27,949 bases of DNA from DATKIY01 sp035543875 (GTDB lineage Bacteria; Actinomycetota; Actinomycetes; JAHEKZ01): the NCBI GenBank assembly GCA_035543875.1, contig DATKIY010000006.1, positions 1-27,949 of the forward strand. Direction: 5' to 3'. Below the pieces are notes generated by a model. It did not search any database and was not told the DNA's origin. It worked only from the letters and a program-made list of their open reading frames with translations. Shown here piece after piece: positions 20,745 through 27,949 of this stretch. Each line of letters starts with the position of its first letter. Within the stretch, counting starts at the first letter, position 1. The translations under genes and the position numbers were made by a program.

Positions 20745-21188
20745 GTGCGCACGTACAGCCCGAAGCCTGGCGACGTCCAGCGTCAGTGGTACATCATCGA
20801 CGCCGAAGACGTCGTCCTTGGTCGACTGGCCTCGCAAGTGGCGCAGCTGCTGCGCGGCAAGCACAAGCCCGTGTTCGCCCCTCACTCCGACACCGGCGAC
20901 TTCGTTGTTGTAATCAACGCCGCCAAGGTTTCCTTGTCCGGCAACAAGCGCGAACAAAAGCTCGCCTACCACCACTCCGGCTACCCGGGCGGCTTGCGCG
21001 CCACCAACTACACGGTCCTGTTGGAGAAGAACCCTCGCCGCGCCATCGAAAAGGCTGTGTGGGGCATGCTCCCCAAGAACCGCATCGCTCGGCAGCAGTT
21101 GAAGAAGCTCAAGGTCTACGCCGGCCCCGAGCACCCTCACCAGGCTCAGCAGCCGGTGCCATTCGAGATCGTCCAGGTCGCGCAGTAA
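20745..21188 (+). CDS. rplM: 50S ribosomal protein L13
   Basis: L13 is an early 50S assembly protein. The 147-residue product from GTG at 20745 begins MRTYSPKPGDVQRQWYIIDAEDVVLGRLASQVAQLLRGKHK. It contains GDFVVVINAAKVSLSGNKREQKLAYHHSGYPGGL and the C-terminal AVWGMLPKNRIARQQLKKLKVYAGPEHPHQAQQP. GAAGGT at 20731-20736 is the ribosome-binding site. The frame is open upstream, but those codons are in the leader. It pairs with rpsI 29 nt downstream. Confidence 0.98.
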   Translation: MRTYSPKPGDVQRQWYIIDAEDVVLGRLASQVAQLLRGKHKPVFAPHSDTGDFVVVINAAKVSLSGNKREQKLAYHHSGYPGGLRATNYTVLLEKNPRRAIEKAVWGMLPKNRIARQQLKKLKVYAGPEHPHQAQQPVPFEIVQVAQ

Positions 21189-21217
21189 GCGCTCCAGCAG
21201 AAGGTACTGAAAGGACC

Positions 21218-21748
21218 ATGTCCGACGTGACCGTCACTCCCACCGAGGCCCCCGCAGACGACGCGGTGGACCAGTCAGCCAACGCCATCGATGAGACGCC
21301 GGTTGGTGACTACACAAGCGAGTCCACCACCACTGTCAGCACGCCCCGCGAAATCTCCGACAGCCCCGGCGCAGCAACCGGGCGACGCAAGCAGGCCATC
21401 GCCCGCGTGCGCATCACTCCTGGTACCGGCCGGTGGACAGTCAACGGGAAAACGTTGGACGACTACTTCCCCGACAAGGTCCACCAACAGCTCGTGAACG
21501 ATCCGTTCAAGGTGCTTGACGTCGAAGGTCGCTACGACGTTGTTGCTCGCCTTCACGGTGGCGGCGTGTCCGGCCAAGCTGGTGCGCTGCGCCTCGGCAT
21601 CGCGCGCTGCCTCAATGGCATCGACGTCGAAGGCAATCGTCCGTCGCTGAAGAAGGCGGGCTTCCTCACGCGAGACCCTCGCGCCAAAGAACGTTACAAG
21701 GCTGGTCTCAAGAAGGCACGCAAGGCGCCGCAGTACAGCAAGCGCTGA
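21218..21748 (+). CDS. rpsI: 30S ribosomal protein S9 with acidic N-terminal extension
   Basis: S9 reaches into the P site with its C-terminal tail, which ends S-K-R as expected (KARKAPQYSKR). The core runs from about residue 54 (TGRRKQAIARVRITPGTGRWTVNGKTLDDYF). Residues 1-53 are an acidic, Thr/Ser/Ala-rich extension absent from E. coli S9 (130 residues); total length here is 176. N-terminal extensions are known in actinobacterial S9. The ATG at 21218 has AAAGGA four bases upstream. The extension is in frame without interruption, and no better internal start is seen. Confidence 0.96.
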   Translation: MSDVTVTPTEAPADDAVDQSANAIDETPVGDYTSESTTTVSTPREISDSPGAATGRRKQAIARVRITPGTGRWTVNGKTLDDYFPDKVHQQLVNDPFKVLDVEGRYDVVARLHGGGVSGQAGALRLGIARCLNGIDVEGNRPSLKKAGFLTRDPRAKERYKAGLKKARKAPQYSKR

Positions 21749-21766
21749 CACTTCGATCTGCTCGCT

Positions 21767-21798
21767 GCGCCCCGCCTGGCCACTGGCCTGCGGGGCGC
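21767..21798 (+). terminator. Hairpin between rpsI and glmM
   Basis: GCGCCCCGC (21767-21775) pairs perfectly with GCGGGGCGC (21790-21798). The 14-base loop holds a further GGCC-ACT-GGCC mini-stem. It lies 18 nt after the rpsI stop, with GCGTATTCC after it. There is no long U-run, as is usual for high-GC terminators. Partial read-through into glmM is plausible. Confidence 0.65.
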
Positions 21799-21821
21799 GC
21801 GTATTCCTGGGAGGGTGAGGC

Positions 21822-23162
21822 GTGGGACGGCTGTTTGGCACCGACGGCGTACGCGGCTTGGCCAACGGAGACCTGACGGCTGAACTCGCCCTTGACCTCA
21901 GCGTCGCTGCCGCACATGTGCTCGGCGAGGCTGGCGAGTTCGAGGGCCACCGGCCCAAGGCAGTGGTCGGCCGTGACACGCGTGCATCCGGTGAGTTTCT
22001 TGAAGCAGCTGTAGTGGCCGGACTCGCTAGTGCTGGCATTGACGTGATTCGGCTCGGCGTTATTCCGACGCCTGGGGTTGCGTTCTTGACCGACGATGTC
22101 AATGCCGACATTGGTGTGATGTTGTCGGCGTCGCACAATCCCATGCCGGACAACGGTATTAAGTTCTTCGCGCGAGGCGGTCACAAGCTTGCCGACTCGG
22201 TTGAGGACGCCATCGAGCACCGCCTACGTGAGCCGTGGCCGCGACCGACCGGATCCGATGTCGGACGAGTGATCGACGCACACCAAATGGTCGAGCGATA
22301 CATCGAACATCTCACGAGCAGTATCGATGTCACTCTCGACGGACTCCGGATTGTCATCGACTGCGCCAACGGTGCGGCTTCCTACGTGGGTCCTGAGGCG
22401 CTGCGTAGAGCTGGCGCTGACGTTGTCGCCATTCACGACCAGCCCGACGGACTGAACATCAATGAAGACTGCGGTTCGACGCATATGGACTCGCTTCGTG
22501 TCACGGTTGTCAACCATGGTGCAGACGCAGGGATCGCACTCGACGGTGATGCTGATCGCTGCTTGGCCATTGCATCGGACGGGTCCATGGTCGACGGCGA
22601 CCACATCTTGACGGTGCTTGCTTTAGCAATGCGCGATTCGGCAAAGCTCAACGACAACACCGTGGTCTCAACGGTGATGGCCAATCTTGGATTTCGTATT
22701 GCGATGGACAAAGCGCAAATCAACGTCGTTGCTACCGCAGTGGGCGATCGCTACGTTTTGGAGGCCATGCGCGCTGAAGGCTTGACCCTTGGCGGCGAAC
22801 AGTCGGGGCATGTGTTGATGCTTGAACACGCCACCACAGGCGACGGTGTGCTCACCGGATTGCATCTGCTGAGCCAGGTGGCAGTGACCCGGAAGCCGCT
22901 GGCAGAGCTTGCTGGCGCAATGACCCGACTGCCTCAGGTGTTGATAAACGTCTCCGACGTCGACAAGTCTCGAGTCGATGACCCCCAACTTGCTGCGGCA
23001 GTGGTCTTGGCGCAACAAGAACTAGGCGACACTGGACGCGTGTTGTTACGTCCGAGCGGAACTGAGCCGCTTGTTCGGGTCATGGTTGAGGCGGTCGACG
23101 CCCAACAAGCGCAAACTGTCGCTGACCAGTTGGCCGAGGTTGTTCGTCAAACATTGCGGTAG
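21822..23162 (+). CDS. glmM: Phosphoglucosamine mutase
   Basis: GlmM converts glucosamine-6-phosphate to glucosamine-1-phosphate for UDP-GlcNAc and peptidoglycan synthesis. The 446-residue product starts MGRLFGTDGVRGLANGDLT. The phosphoserine loop is SASHNP with S104 as the active residue. The metal loop DGDADR is at 241-246, the sugar loop is GGEQSGH, and the phosphate-binding loop RPSGTEPLVRVMVEA is near the C-terminus. The start is GTG with GGGAGGGTGAGG upstream. The next gene in the pathway order, glmS, follows 55 nt downstream and supplies its substrate. Confidence 0.97.
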   Translation: MGRLFGTDGVRGLANGDLTAELALDLSVAAAHVLGEAGEFEGHRPKAVVGRDTRASGEFLEAAVVAGLASAGIDVIRLGVIPTPGVAFLTDDVNADIGVMLSASHNPMPDNGIKFFARGGHKLADSVEDAIEHRLREPWPRPTGSDVGRVIDAHQMVERYIEHLTSSIDVTLDGLRIVIDCANGAASYVGPEALRRAGADVVAIHDQPDGLNINEDCGSTHMDSLRVTVVNHGADAGIALDGDADRCLAIASDGSMVDGDHILTVLALAMRDSAKLNDNTVVSTVMANLGFRIAMDKAQINVVATAVGDRYVLEAMRAEGLTLGGEQSGHVLMLEHATTGDGVLTGLHLLSQVAVTRKPLAELAGAMTRLPQVLINVSDVDKSRVDDPQLAAAVVLAQQELGDTGRVLLRPSGTEPLVRVMVEAVDAQQAQTVADQLAEVVRQTLR

Positions 23163-23217
23163 CAAACGTCAGTCGAAGTCTCCGCGGCACGGGGTGCCTC
23201 AACGTAGGGTGGACGGC

Positions 23218-25059
23218 ATGTGCGGAATCGTTGGATACGTCGGTGAGAAGTCAGCCGTCGACGTGGTCATCGAGGGTTTGCGTCGGCTCGAGTACCGGGG
23301 GTACGACAGCGCAGGCATCGCGGTGGTGGCCTCGTCGGACCTCGCAGTTAGGCGTAAGGCAGGGAAGCTGAGCAACCTTGAAAAGGTGCTGAGCGAACAG
23401 CCGCTGCCAGCAAGCAGCGTCGGCATGGGCCACACCAGATGGGCCACACACGGGGCTCCCACAGACCGCAATGCGCATCCACATCTGGACGCGGCGGATC
23501 GTGTGGCCGTCGTGCATAACGGAATCATCGAGAACTTCGCGACGCTACGTCGTGAAATCGAGGAGACCGGGGTCACGCTGGCGTCCGACACTGACACCGA
23601 GGTTGTTGCGCACCTCCTCGCTGATCAGTACGCGGGCGACTTGGCCTCGGCGATGCGCGGGGTGTGTCAACGGCTGGAGGGTGCCTTTACCCTTGTTGCG
23701 GTTCATGCCGATCAACCAGACGTTGTGGTTGGCGCACGCCGCAACTCGCCACTGGTGGTCGGACTGGGGGAGGGCGAGAACTTCCTAGGTAGCGATGTGA
23801 CCGCATTCATCGCTCACACTCGGCGAGCTGTAGAACTTGGACAGGACCAGGTAGTCGAGCTTCGACGCGACAACGTCACCGTGACAACGTTCGACGGAGC
23901 GCCAGCAGAAGTGCGTGAGTATCACGTCGACTGGGATGCGTCGGCAGCCGAAAAAGGTGGTTACGACTTCTTCATGATGAAGGAGATCCACGAACAACCC
24001 AAGGCCGTGGCCGACACTCTGCGCGGCCGCTTCGACAGTGCCGGTCGGCTGCATCTCGATGAGATGCGCCTGTCCGACGACGATCTTCGCGACATCGACA
24101 AGGTTGTTGTCATCGCATGCGGAACTTCGTATCACTCGGGGCTTATTGCCAAACATGCAATCGAGCATTGGACGCGCCTACCGGTCGAGGTTGAGGTTGC
24201 ATCCGAGTTCCGTTATCGCGACCCCATCTTGTCGCGACAGACGCTCGTCATAGCCATCGCACAGTCCGGTGAAACTATGGACACGCTCATGGCTGTTCGG
24301 CACGCCCGGGAGCAGGGCTCACGCGTCCTCGCGATATGCAACGTGATTGGCTCCACGATTCCGCGCGAGTCTGACGCAGTGGTCTACACCTACGCCGGAC
24401 CAGAGGTCGCGGTCGCATCGACCAAAGCCTTCCTGACGCAGATAGTCGCCGTACATCTGGTGGCCCTGTACCTAGCTCAGGTGCGCGGCACCAAATGGGG
24501 CGACGAGATCGTCAACCACGTTCGGGAGCTCGCCGACATTCCTGGCGCAGTCGACCAGGTGCTCGACACGGTGGAGCCAGTACGTGCGCTGGCCCGCTCG
24601 TTAGTCGACGCGAAGGCGGTGCTGTTCCTTGGGCGTCACATGGGCTATCCAGTAGCCCTGGAGGGCGCGCTCAAACTTAAGGAACTGGCGTACATGCACG
24701 CTGAGGGCTTCCCGGCAGGCGAGCTCAAGCACGGTCCGATCGCGTTGATCGAGGATGGGCTGCCAGTCGTTGTTATCGTCCCACCGCGTGCCGGACGCCC
24801 AGTTCTCCACGACAAGATCGTCAGCAACATTCAAGAAATTCGCGCACGTGGTGCGCGAACGATCGTGGTAGCCGAAGAAGGCGACGACACAGTTGCGCCG
24901 TACGCGGACGCGCTGATCAGTGTGCCTGCCGTGCCGACGTTACTGCAGCCACTTGTAGCCACGGTCCCGCTCCAGGTTTTTGCCTGCGAACTAGCAAACG
25001 CCAAGGGATTTGACGTCGACCAACCGCGCAACCTCGCCAAGTCCGTCACCGTCGAGTGA
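23218..25059 (+). CDS. glmS: Glutamine--fructose-6-phosphate aminotransferase (isomerizing)
   Basis: GlmS makes glucosamine-6-phosphate from fructose-6-phosphate and glutamine, the first step to UDP-GlcNAc. The N-terminal Ntn glutaminase domain begins MCGIVGYVG; C2 becomes the catalytic N-terminal cysteine after Met removal. GHTRWATHG and HNGIIENF are also visible. Two SIS sugar-isomerase domains follow (ASEFRYRDPI, AQSGETMDTL; FLGRHMGYPVALEGALKLKELAYMHAEGFPAGELKHGP). The C-terminus is DQPRNLAKSVTVE, as in the family. It has 613 residues. ATG 23218 is preceded at seven bases by TAGGGT, which could be a -10 box or part of a weak GGGTGGA ribosome-binding site. No glmS ribozyme is seen. Confidence 0.98.
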   Translation: MCGIVGYVGEKSAVDVVIEGLRRLEYRGYDSAGIAVVASSDLAVRRKAGKLSNLEKVLSEQPLPASSVGMGHTRWATHGAPTDRNAHPHLDAADRVAVVHNGIIENFATLRREIEETGVTLASDTDTEVVAHLLADQYAGDLASAMRGVCQRLEGAFTLVAVHADQPDVVVGARRNSPLVVGLGEGENFLGSDVTAFIAHTRRAVELGQDQVVELRRDNVTVTTFDGAPAEVREYHVDWDASAAEKGGYDFFMMKEIHEQPKAVADTLRGRFDSAGRLHLDEMRLSDDDLRDIDKVVVIACGTSYHSGLIAKHAIEHWTRLPVEVEVASEFRYRDPILSRQTLVIAIAQSGETMDTLMAVRHAREQGSRVLAICNVIGSTIPRESDAVVYTYAGPEVAVASTKAFLTQIVAVHLVALYLAQVRGTKWGDEIVNHVRELADIPGAVDQVLDTVEPVRALARSLVDAKAVLFLGRHMGYPVALEGALKLKELAYMHAEGFPAGELKHGPIALIEDGLPVVVIVPPRAGRPVLHDKIVSNIQEIRARGARTIVVAEEGDDTVAPYADALISVPAVPTLLQPLVATVPLQVFACELANAKGFDVDQPRNLAKSVTVE

Positions 25060-25067
25060 CCCTCCGA

Positions 25068-25577
25068 TCACGGTTCAGTGGGGACGACGTACTCCATCAG
25101 TAGGCCGTCGTGCCAGCCGCTGTCGTCGTGGTTACGTTCGTACGCGAGCATGATCCCGACGTCTCGAAAGCCGCAAGCGCGGTAGCACTCGATCGCCCGC
25201 TGGTTGTCTGCCGCCGGGTCGATCGTGATCCGATGGTGTCCACGATCCTCGACGAGATACTCCATGAAGCGGGTTACCGCCTCTCGCCCATACCCCATCC
25301 CGTGAACAGCCGGATCGAGAAACAAGTCGATACCTGCGAAGTGATACTTCGGGTCGTCATTCTCAAAGGTCTGAATGAAGCCAACCACTTTGTCGTCAAG
25401 CACAATCGCGAAAGGTGTCCCGTCAGCAGTACTGGCCATCCAGTTCGGGTCGCTGTCGTCCCCCCACCAACGATTTACTTCGCTTGTGGCGCGGATAGCC
25501 TTAAGACTCTCCGCGTCCGCAGGGGTTGTTCGGCGCATTGTGAGACGTTTACTTGTCAGTTCCACACGTTCGGTCAT
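25068..25577 (-). CDS. GNAT acetyltransferase, AAC(6')-like
   Basis: The 169-residue product has a GNAT fold. Beta-strand 4 and the acetyl-CoA loop are in GIDLFLDPAVHGMGYGREAVTRF (HGMGYG is the pyrophosphate-binding loop). The segment ITIDPAADNQRAIECYRACGF matches the pattern of aminoglycoside 6'-N-acetyltransferases and related N-acetyltransferases. The N-terminus, LTSKRLTMRRTTPADAESLKAI, is also typical of Rim-like members, so the substrate is undetermined. It is on the minus strand between glmS and acpS. Its stop is eight bases from the glmS stop, and it is divergent from acpS. GAGAGGA upstream of the ATG is a suitable ribosome-binding site. Confidence 0.88.
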   Translation of the reverse strand: MTERVELTSKRLTMRRTTPADAESLKAIRATSEVNRWWGDDSDPNWMASTADGTPFAIVLDDKVVGFIQTFENDDPKYHFAGIDLFLDPAVHGMGYGREAVTRFMEYLVEDRGHHRITIDPAADNQRAIECYRACGFRDVGIMLAYERNHDDSGWHDGLLMEYVVPTEP

Positions 25578-25635
25578 TAAGCCATCCTCTCGCGTCCTAG
25601 GTGTACCAAGACGGCGGGCGTGGGAGGCTGGCTAG

Positions 25636-25986
25636 GTGATCGTAGGAATCGGGGTAGACGTGGTCGACGTCGAGCGCTTCGGGCAGACCCTCGAACGCAC
25701 GCCAGCTCTGCGCGAGCGAATCTTCACTCCCGCCGAGCGAGTCCTGCCACTGGCATCGTTAGCGGCCCGTTTCGCCGCGAAGGAGGCACTGGTCAAGGCA
25801 CTGGGCGCGCCAGCTGGGCTGCAGTGGCACGACTGCGAAATAGTGAAGGACAGTGAAGGTCGTCCGGTATTCAAGTTGACGGGAACCGTCGAAGCACGAG
25901 CGGTCGCACTCCGTGCTAGCACACTTCATTTGTCCATGAGTCACGACGCTGGGATTGCGTCAGCAATGGTTGTGGCGGAGGCCTGA
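25636..25986 (+). CDS. acpS: Holo-[acyl-carrier-protein] synthase
   Basis: AcpS transfers the 4'-phosphopantetheine arm from CoA to the serine of acyl carrier protein for fatty acid synthesis. Metal-ligand motifs are present: D8 in IVGIGVDVVDVERF, and E50 in RFAAKEALVKALG. The C-terminus has LHLSMSHDAGIASAMVVAEA. The 116-residue length is slightly short for the family, mainly in the middle. The start GTG has GGGAGG about nine bases upstream. nnr follows one base after the stop. Confidence 0.95.
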   Translation: MIVGIGVDVVDVERFGQTLERTPALRERIFTPAERVLPLASLAARFAAKEALVKALGAPAGLQWHDCEIVKDSEGRPVFKLTGTVEARAVALRASTLHLSMSHDAGIASAMVVAEA

Positions 25987-25987
25987 C

Positions 25988-27442
25988 GTGCGATCAGTTC
26001 ACACGGTCGCAGAGGTGCGCAGCGCTGAAGAGGCGCTGTTGGCTCGCACGCCGGACGGCGAACTCATGCAACGAGCAGCTACCGGCTTGGCACGAACCTG
26101 CGCAGCTCTGCTCACACAGTCGGGAAACGCCGTCTATGGATCACGCGTGGTCGTGCTTGTCGGTGGAGGCAACAACGGTGGAGACGCACTCTTTGCTGGC
26201 GCCATGTTGGCCCGAAGGGGCGCACAAGTCATCGCGATCGAGGCGGCCGAGTCAACGCACAGTTCCGGCCGTACGGCACTTACCCGGGCTCATGGACGAC
26301 TGCTGAGCGGAACTGACCTCGACGTCCCTGGCGTAGTTGCGAATGCTGACCTCATCGTTGACGGACTCGTTGGGATCGGTGGGCGAGGTGGGCTGACCGG
26401 GGTATTTGCCGACCTGGCGATCGCGGCCACCGAAGGCGGCGCAATCGTCGTGGCGGTGGACGTACCCAGCGGGATCAACCCAGATACCGGCGAAGTGTCC
26501 GGTGAAGCGATGTGGGCGGATGTAACGGTCACCTTCGGTGCACTCAAACCCGGACTGCTCATCGGCCCAGCGGCCGATCACGTCGGACTGGTTGAACTCG
26601 TTGACATCGGCTTGGCCGAGGAGCTGCCGCTTCCATCGATGACCATGCTCGAAGCCGTTGATGTGGCGGGACTCCAGCCTCATCCGCTCCCCTCAGACCA
26701 CAAGTACTCGCAGGGAGTTGTTGGAGTGGCTGCTGGCTCTGCCAGATACCCGGGCGCCGCCGTGTTGTGTGTAGGCGCGGCCACTCACACCAAAGCCGGC
26801 CTCGTCCGATACATCGGTGACGCGGCAGAAGCAGTGGTAACCGCATGGCCGTCCGCCGTCGTGTCGACCTCTCGCCCTCGGGACGTCGAGCGGGTGCAGG
26901 CTTGGGTGGTTGGTCCAGGGCTAGGGCTCGGTGCAGACGCGGTCATTGCGACGCACGACGTCATGCAACAGCCACTCCCGGTCGTCGTAGACGCTGACGC
27001 GCTCACCCACCTTGCGGACGATCCTGCATTGGCTACCGATCGGCGAGCCTGGACAGTAGTCACTCCACACGATGGCGAGTTTGCCCGACTGGCGCCCGAG
27101 CTCGAGCTTTCACGCGACCGGATCACGGCCGCGCGAGCGCTAGCGGACCGTTGGGGTGTGACGGTCCTGCTGAAGGGCTCGACGACGGTGATTGCTGATC
27201 CGGACGGAACGGTGCGACTGAATCCGACGGGCACCCCATGGTTGGCGACGGCCGGCACTGGCGACGTGCTCGCCGGCATGATCGGGGCGTATCTGGCAGC
27301 AGGACTAACGCCACTGGACGCGGCATCGGTAGCCGCGTTTGTGCACGGGCTCGCTGGCCGGCTTGCTGCCGCGGGGGCTCCGTGCTCGTCGCGCGATGTC
27401 GTTGATGCGATTCCAGCGGCGATCCGCGCGGTCACCGAATAG
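25988..27442 (+). CDS. nnr: Bifunctional NAD(P)H-hydrate epimerase / ADP-dependent NAD(P)HX dehydratase
   Basis: The protein repairs damaged, hydrated NAD(P)H. The N-terminal epimerase domain (YjeF_N, about 1-215) has VVVLVGGGNNGGDALFAGAML with the nucleotide loop at 59-66, and VDVPSGINPDTGEV. The C-terminal carbohydrate-kinase-like dehydratase domain (about 225-484) has HKYSQGVVGVAAGSARYPGAAVL, VVDADALTHL at 333-342, TPHDGEFARL, and GTGDVLAGMIGAYLAAG at 423-439. GTG 25988 is preceded by GGAGG at 25977-25981 within acpS. The frame extends a little further upstream, but those codons overlap acpS. It has 484 residues, a normal length for the fusion. The order acpS-nnr-alr is conserved in actinobacteria. 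Confidence 0.95.
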   Translation: MRSVHTVAEVRSAEEALLARTPDGELMQRAATGLARTCAALLTQSGNAVYGSRVVVLVGGGNNGGDALFAGAMLARRGAQVIAIEAAESTHSSGRTALTRAHGRLLSGTDLDVPGVVANADLIVDGLVGIGGRGGLTGVFADLAIAATEGGAIVVAVDVPSGINPDTGEVSGEAMWADVTVTFGALKPGLLIGPAADHVGLVELVDIGLAEELPLPSMTMLEAVDVAGLQPHPLPSDHKYSQGVVGVAAGSARYPGAAVLCVGAATHTKAGLVRYIGDAAEAVVTAWPSAVVSTSRPRDVERVQAWVVGPGLGLGADAVIATHDVMQQPLPVVVDADALTHLADDPALATDRRAWTVVTPHDGEFARLAPELELSRDRITAARALADRWGVTVLLKGSTTVIADPDGTVRLNPTGTPWLATAGTGDVLAGMIGAYLAAGLTPLDAASVAAFVHGLAGRLAAAGAPCSSRDVVDAIPAAIRAVTE

Positions 27443-27460
27443 CCATAGTGGGAGAATCAC

Positions 27461-27949
27461 ATGGTGTCCGCCCACTTGCGTGAAGCCGTCATCGATCTGG
27501 ACGCAATTGCGGCGAACACCCGACTGCTTGCGGCCCGATCGGGCTCCGCAGGTGTCATGGCTGTGGTCAAAGCAGACGGATATGGGCATGGCTTGGTTCA
27601 AAGTGCCACTGCCGCCGTTGCCGGCGGGGCGGGGTGGCTAGGCGTCGCGCTCGTCGAAGAGGCCATACAGCTGCGACAGGCCGGGGTGGATCAACCGATT
27701 CTCGCGTGGCTCGTTGGGCCAGGTGAGCAGTGGCAGGAGGCGATCGAGAGCAACGTCGATCTGTCCCTGAATGCACCGTGGGCGGTTGAGCAGGTGCGTG
27801 CGGCGGCAGCCCGTGCTGGCCGCGTCGCGCGCGTCCAACTGAAGGTTGACACCGGTCTTGGCCGAGGCGGTGCGCCACGTGATGGCTGGCGAGACTTGGT
27901 CGATGCCGCCCGTAAAGCTGAAATCGATGGCCTCGTCCAGGTGGTTGGC
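27461..27949 (+). CDS. alr: Alanine racemase, N-terminal part (cut by window end)
   Basis: Alr is a PLP enzyme that makes D-alanine for peptidoglycan. The first 163 codons are present and run open to the last base. The PLP-lysine motif VVKADGYGHG has K37. The segment LKVDTGLGRGG is the conserved K-x-DTGLxR-x-G motif of the TIM-barrel domain. The start ATG at 27461 (MVSAHLREAVIDLDAIAAN) has GGGAG about eight bases upstream; GTG at 27464 is a close alternative. It lies 18 nt after nnr. Confidence 0.95.
   Translation, partial: MVSAHLREAVIDLDAIAANTRLLAARSGSAGVMAVVKADGYGHGLVQSATAAVAGGAGWLGVALVEEAIQLRQAGVDQPILAWLVGPGEQWQEAIESNVDLSLNAPWAVEQVRAAAARAGRVARVQLKVDTGLGRGGAPRDGWRDLVDAARKAEIDGLVQVVG

Noticed and set aside
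20553..21140. Open minus-strand frame of 195 codons opposite rplM
   Set aside because: It mirrors rplM codon structure and shows no domain or ribosome-binding site.
23163..23217. glmS ribozyme or riboswitch in the leader
   Set aside because: The gap is only 55 nt, too short for the known ribozyme, which occurs mainly in Firmicutes.

Overview
The window is GC-rich and almost entirely coding. Gene order, GTG start-codon use and protein families point to a high-GC Gram-positive actinobacterium (Actinomycetota). Supporting marks are the fused S10-spc-alpha order, a four-cysteine S14, a short adenylate kinase, Ala-rich tails on ribosomal proteins, and the rplM-rpsI-glmM-glmS-acpS-nnr-alr order. 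I cannot name the genus.

Region 1 (1-13786) is the large ribosomal-protein supercluster, all on the + strand. It holds the end of rplB, then rpsS, rplV, rpsC, rplP, rpmC, rpsQ, rplN, rplX, rplE, rpsN, rpsH, rplF, rplR, rpsE, rpmD, rplO, secY, adk, map, infA, rpmJ, rpsM, rpsK, rpsD, rpoA and rplQ. Many genes are translationally coupled by 1-8 nt overlaps. A likely new transcription start lies ahead of infA, and structured spacers lie ahead of rpsM and rpsK. truA (13837-14679) follows behind a strong hairpin that ends at its start codon.

Region 2 (14664-20463) is an accessory block between truA and rplM. It contains a small two-helix membrane protein, a probable leaderless lipoprotein, a membrane-anchored extracytoplasmic protein of unknown function (minus strand), a carbamate kinase without the rest of the arginine deiminase pathway, an ABC-F ATPase with variant motifs, and an MFS exporter (minus strand). 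In mycobacteria this interval holds the ESX-4 type VII secretion genes; none are present here.

Region 3 (20464-27949) begins with a 281-nt divergent spacer carrying a 21-bp perfect palindromic arm pair and a good SigA-type promoter. It drives rplM-rpsI, followed by a hairpin, then glmM and glmS (UDP-GlcNAc precursors for the cell wall), a minus-strand AAC(6')-like GNAT acetyltransferase, acpS (phosphopantetheinyl transfer to ACP), nnr (NAD(P)HX repair) and the 5' part of alr (D-alanine for peptidoglycan), cut by the window end.

The window is mostly core translation, protein export and cell-wall supply. I do not see convincing evidence for an undescribed multi-gene system. The most interesting material is non-coding: palindromes at 9682-9760 and 20494-20559, a tandem repeat after rpsN, and hairpins next to rplQ/truA and in the rplM leader. 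The uncharacterised secreted and lipoprotein genes of the accessory block come next. No tRNA, rRNA, CRISPR array, insertion sequence or integrase was found, and no gene-free stretch exceeds 300 nt.
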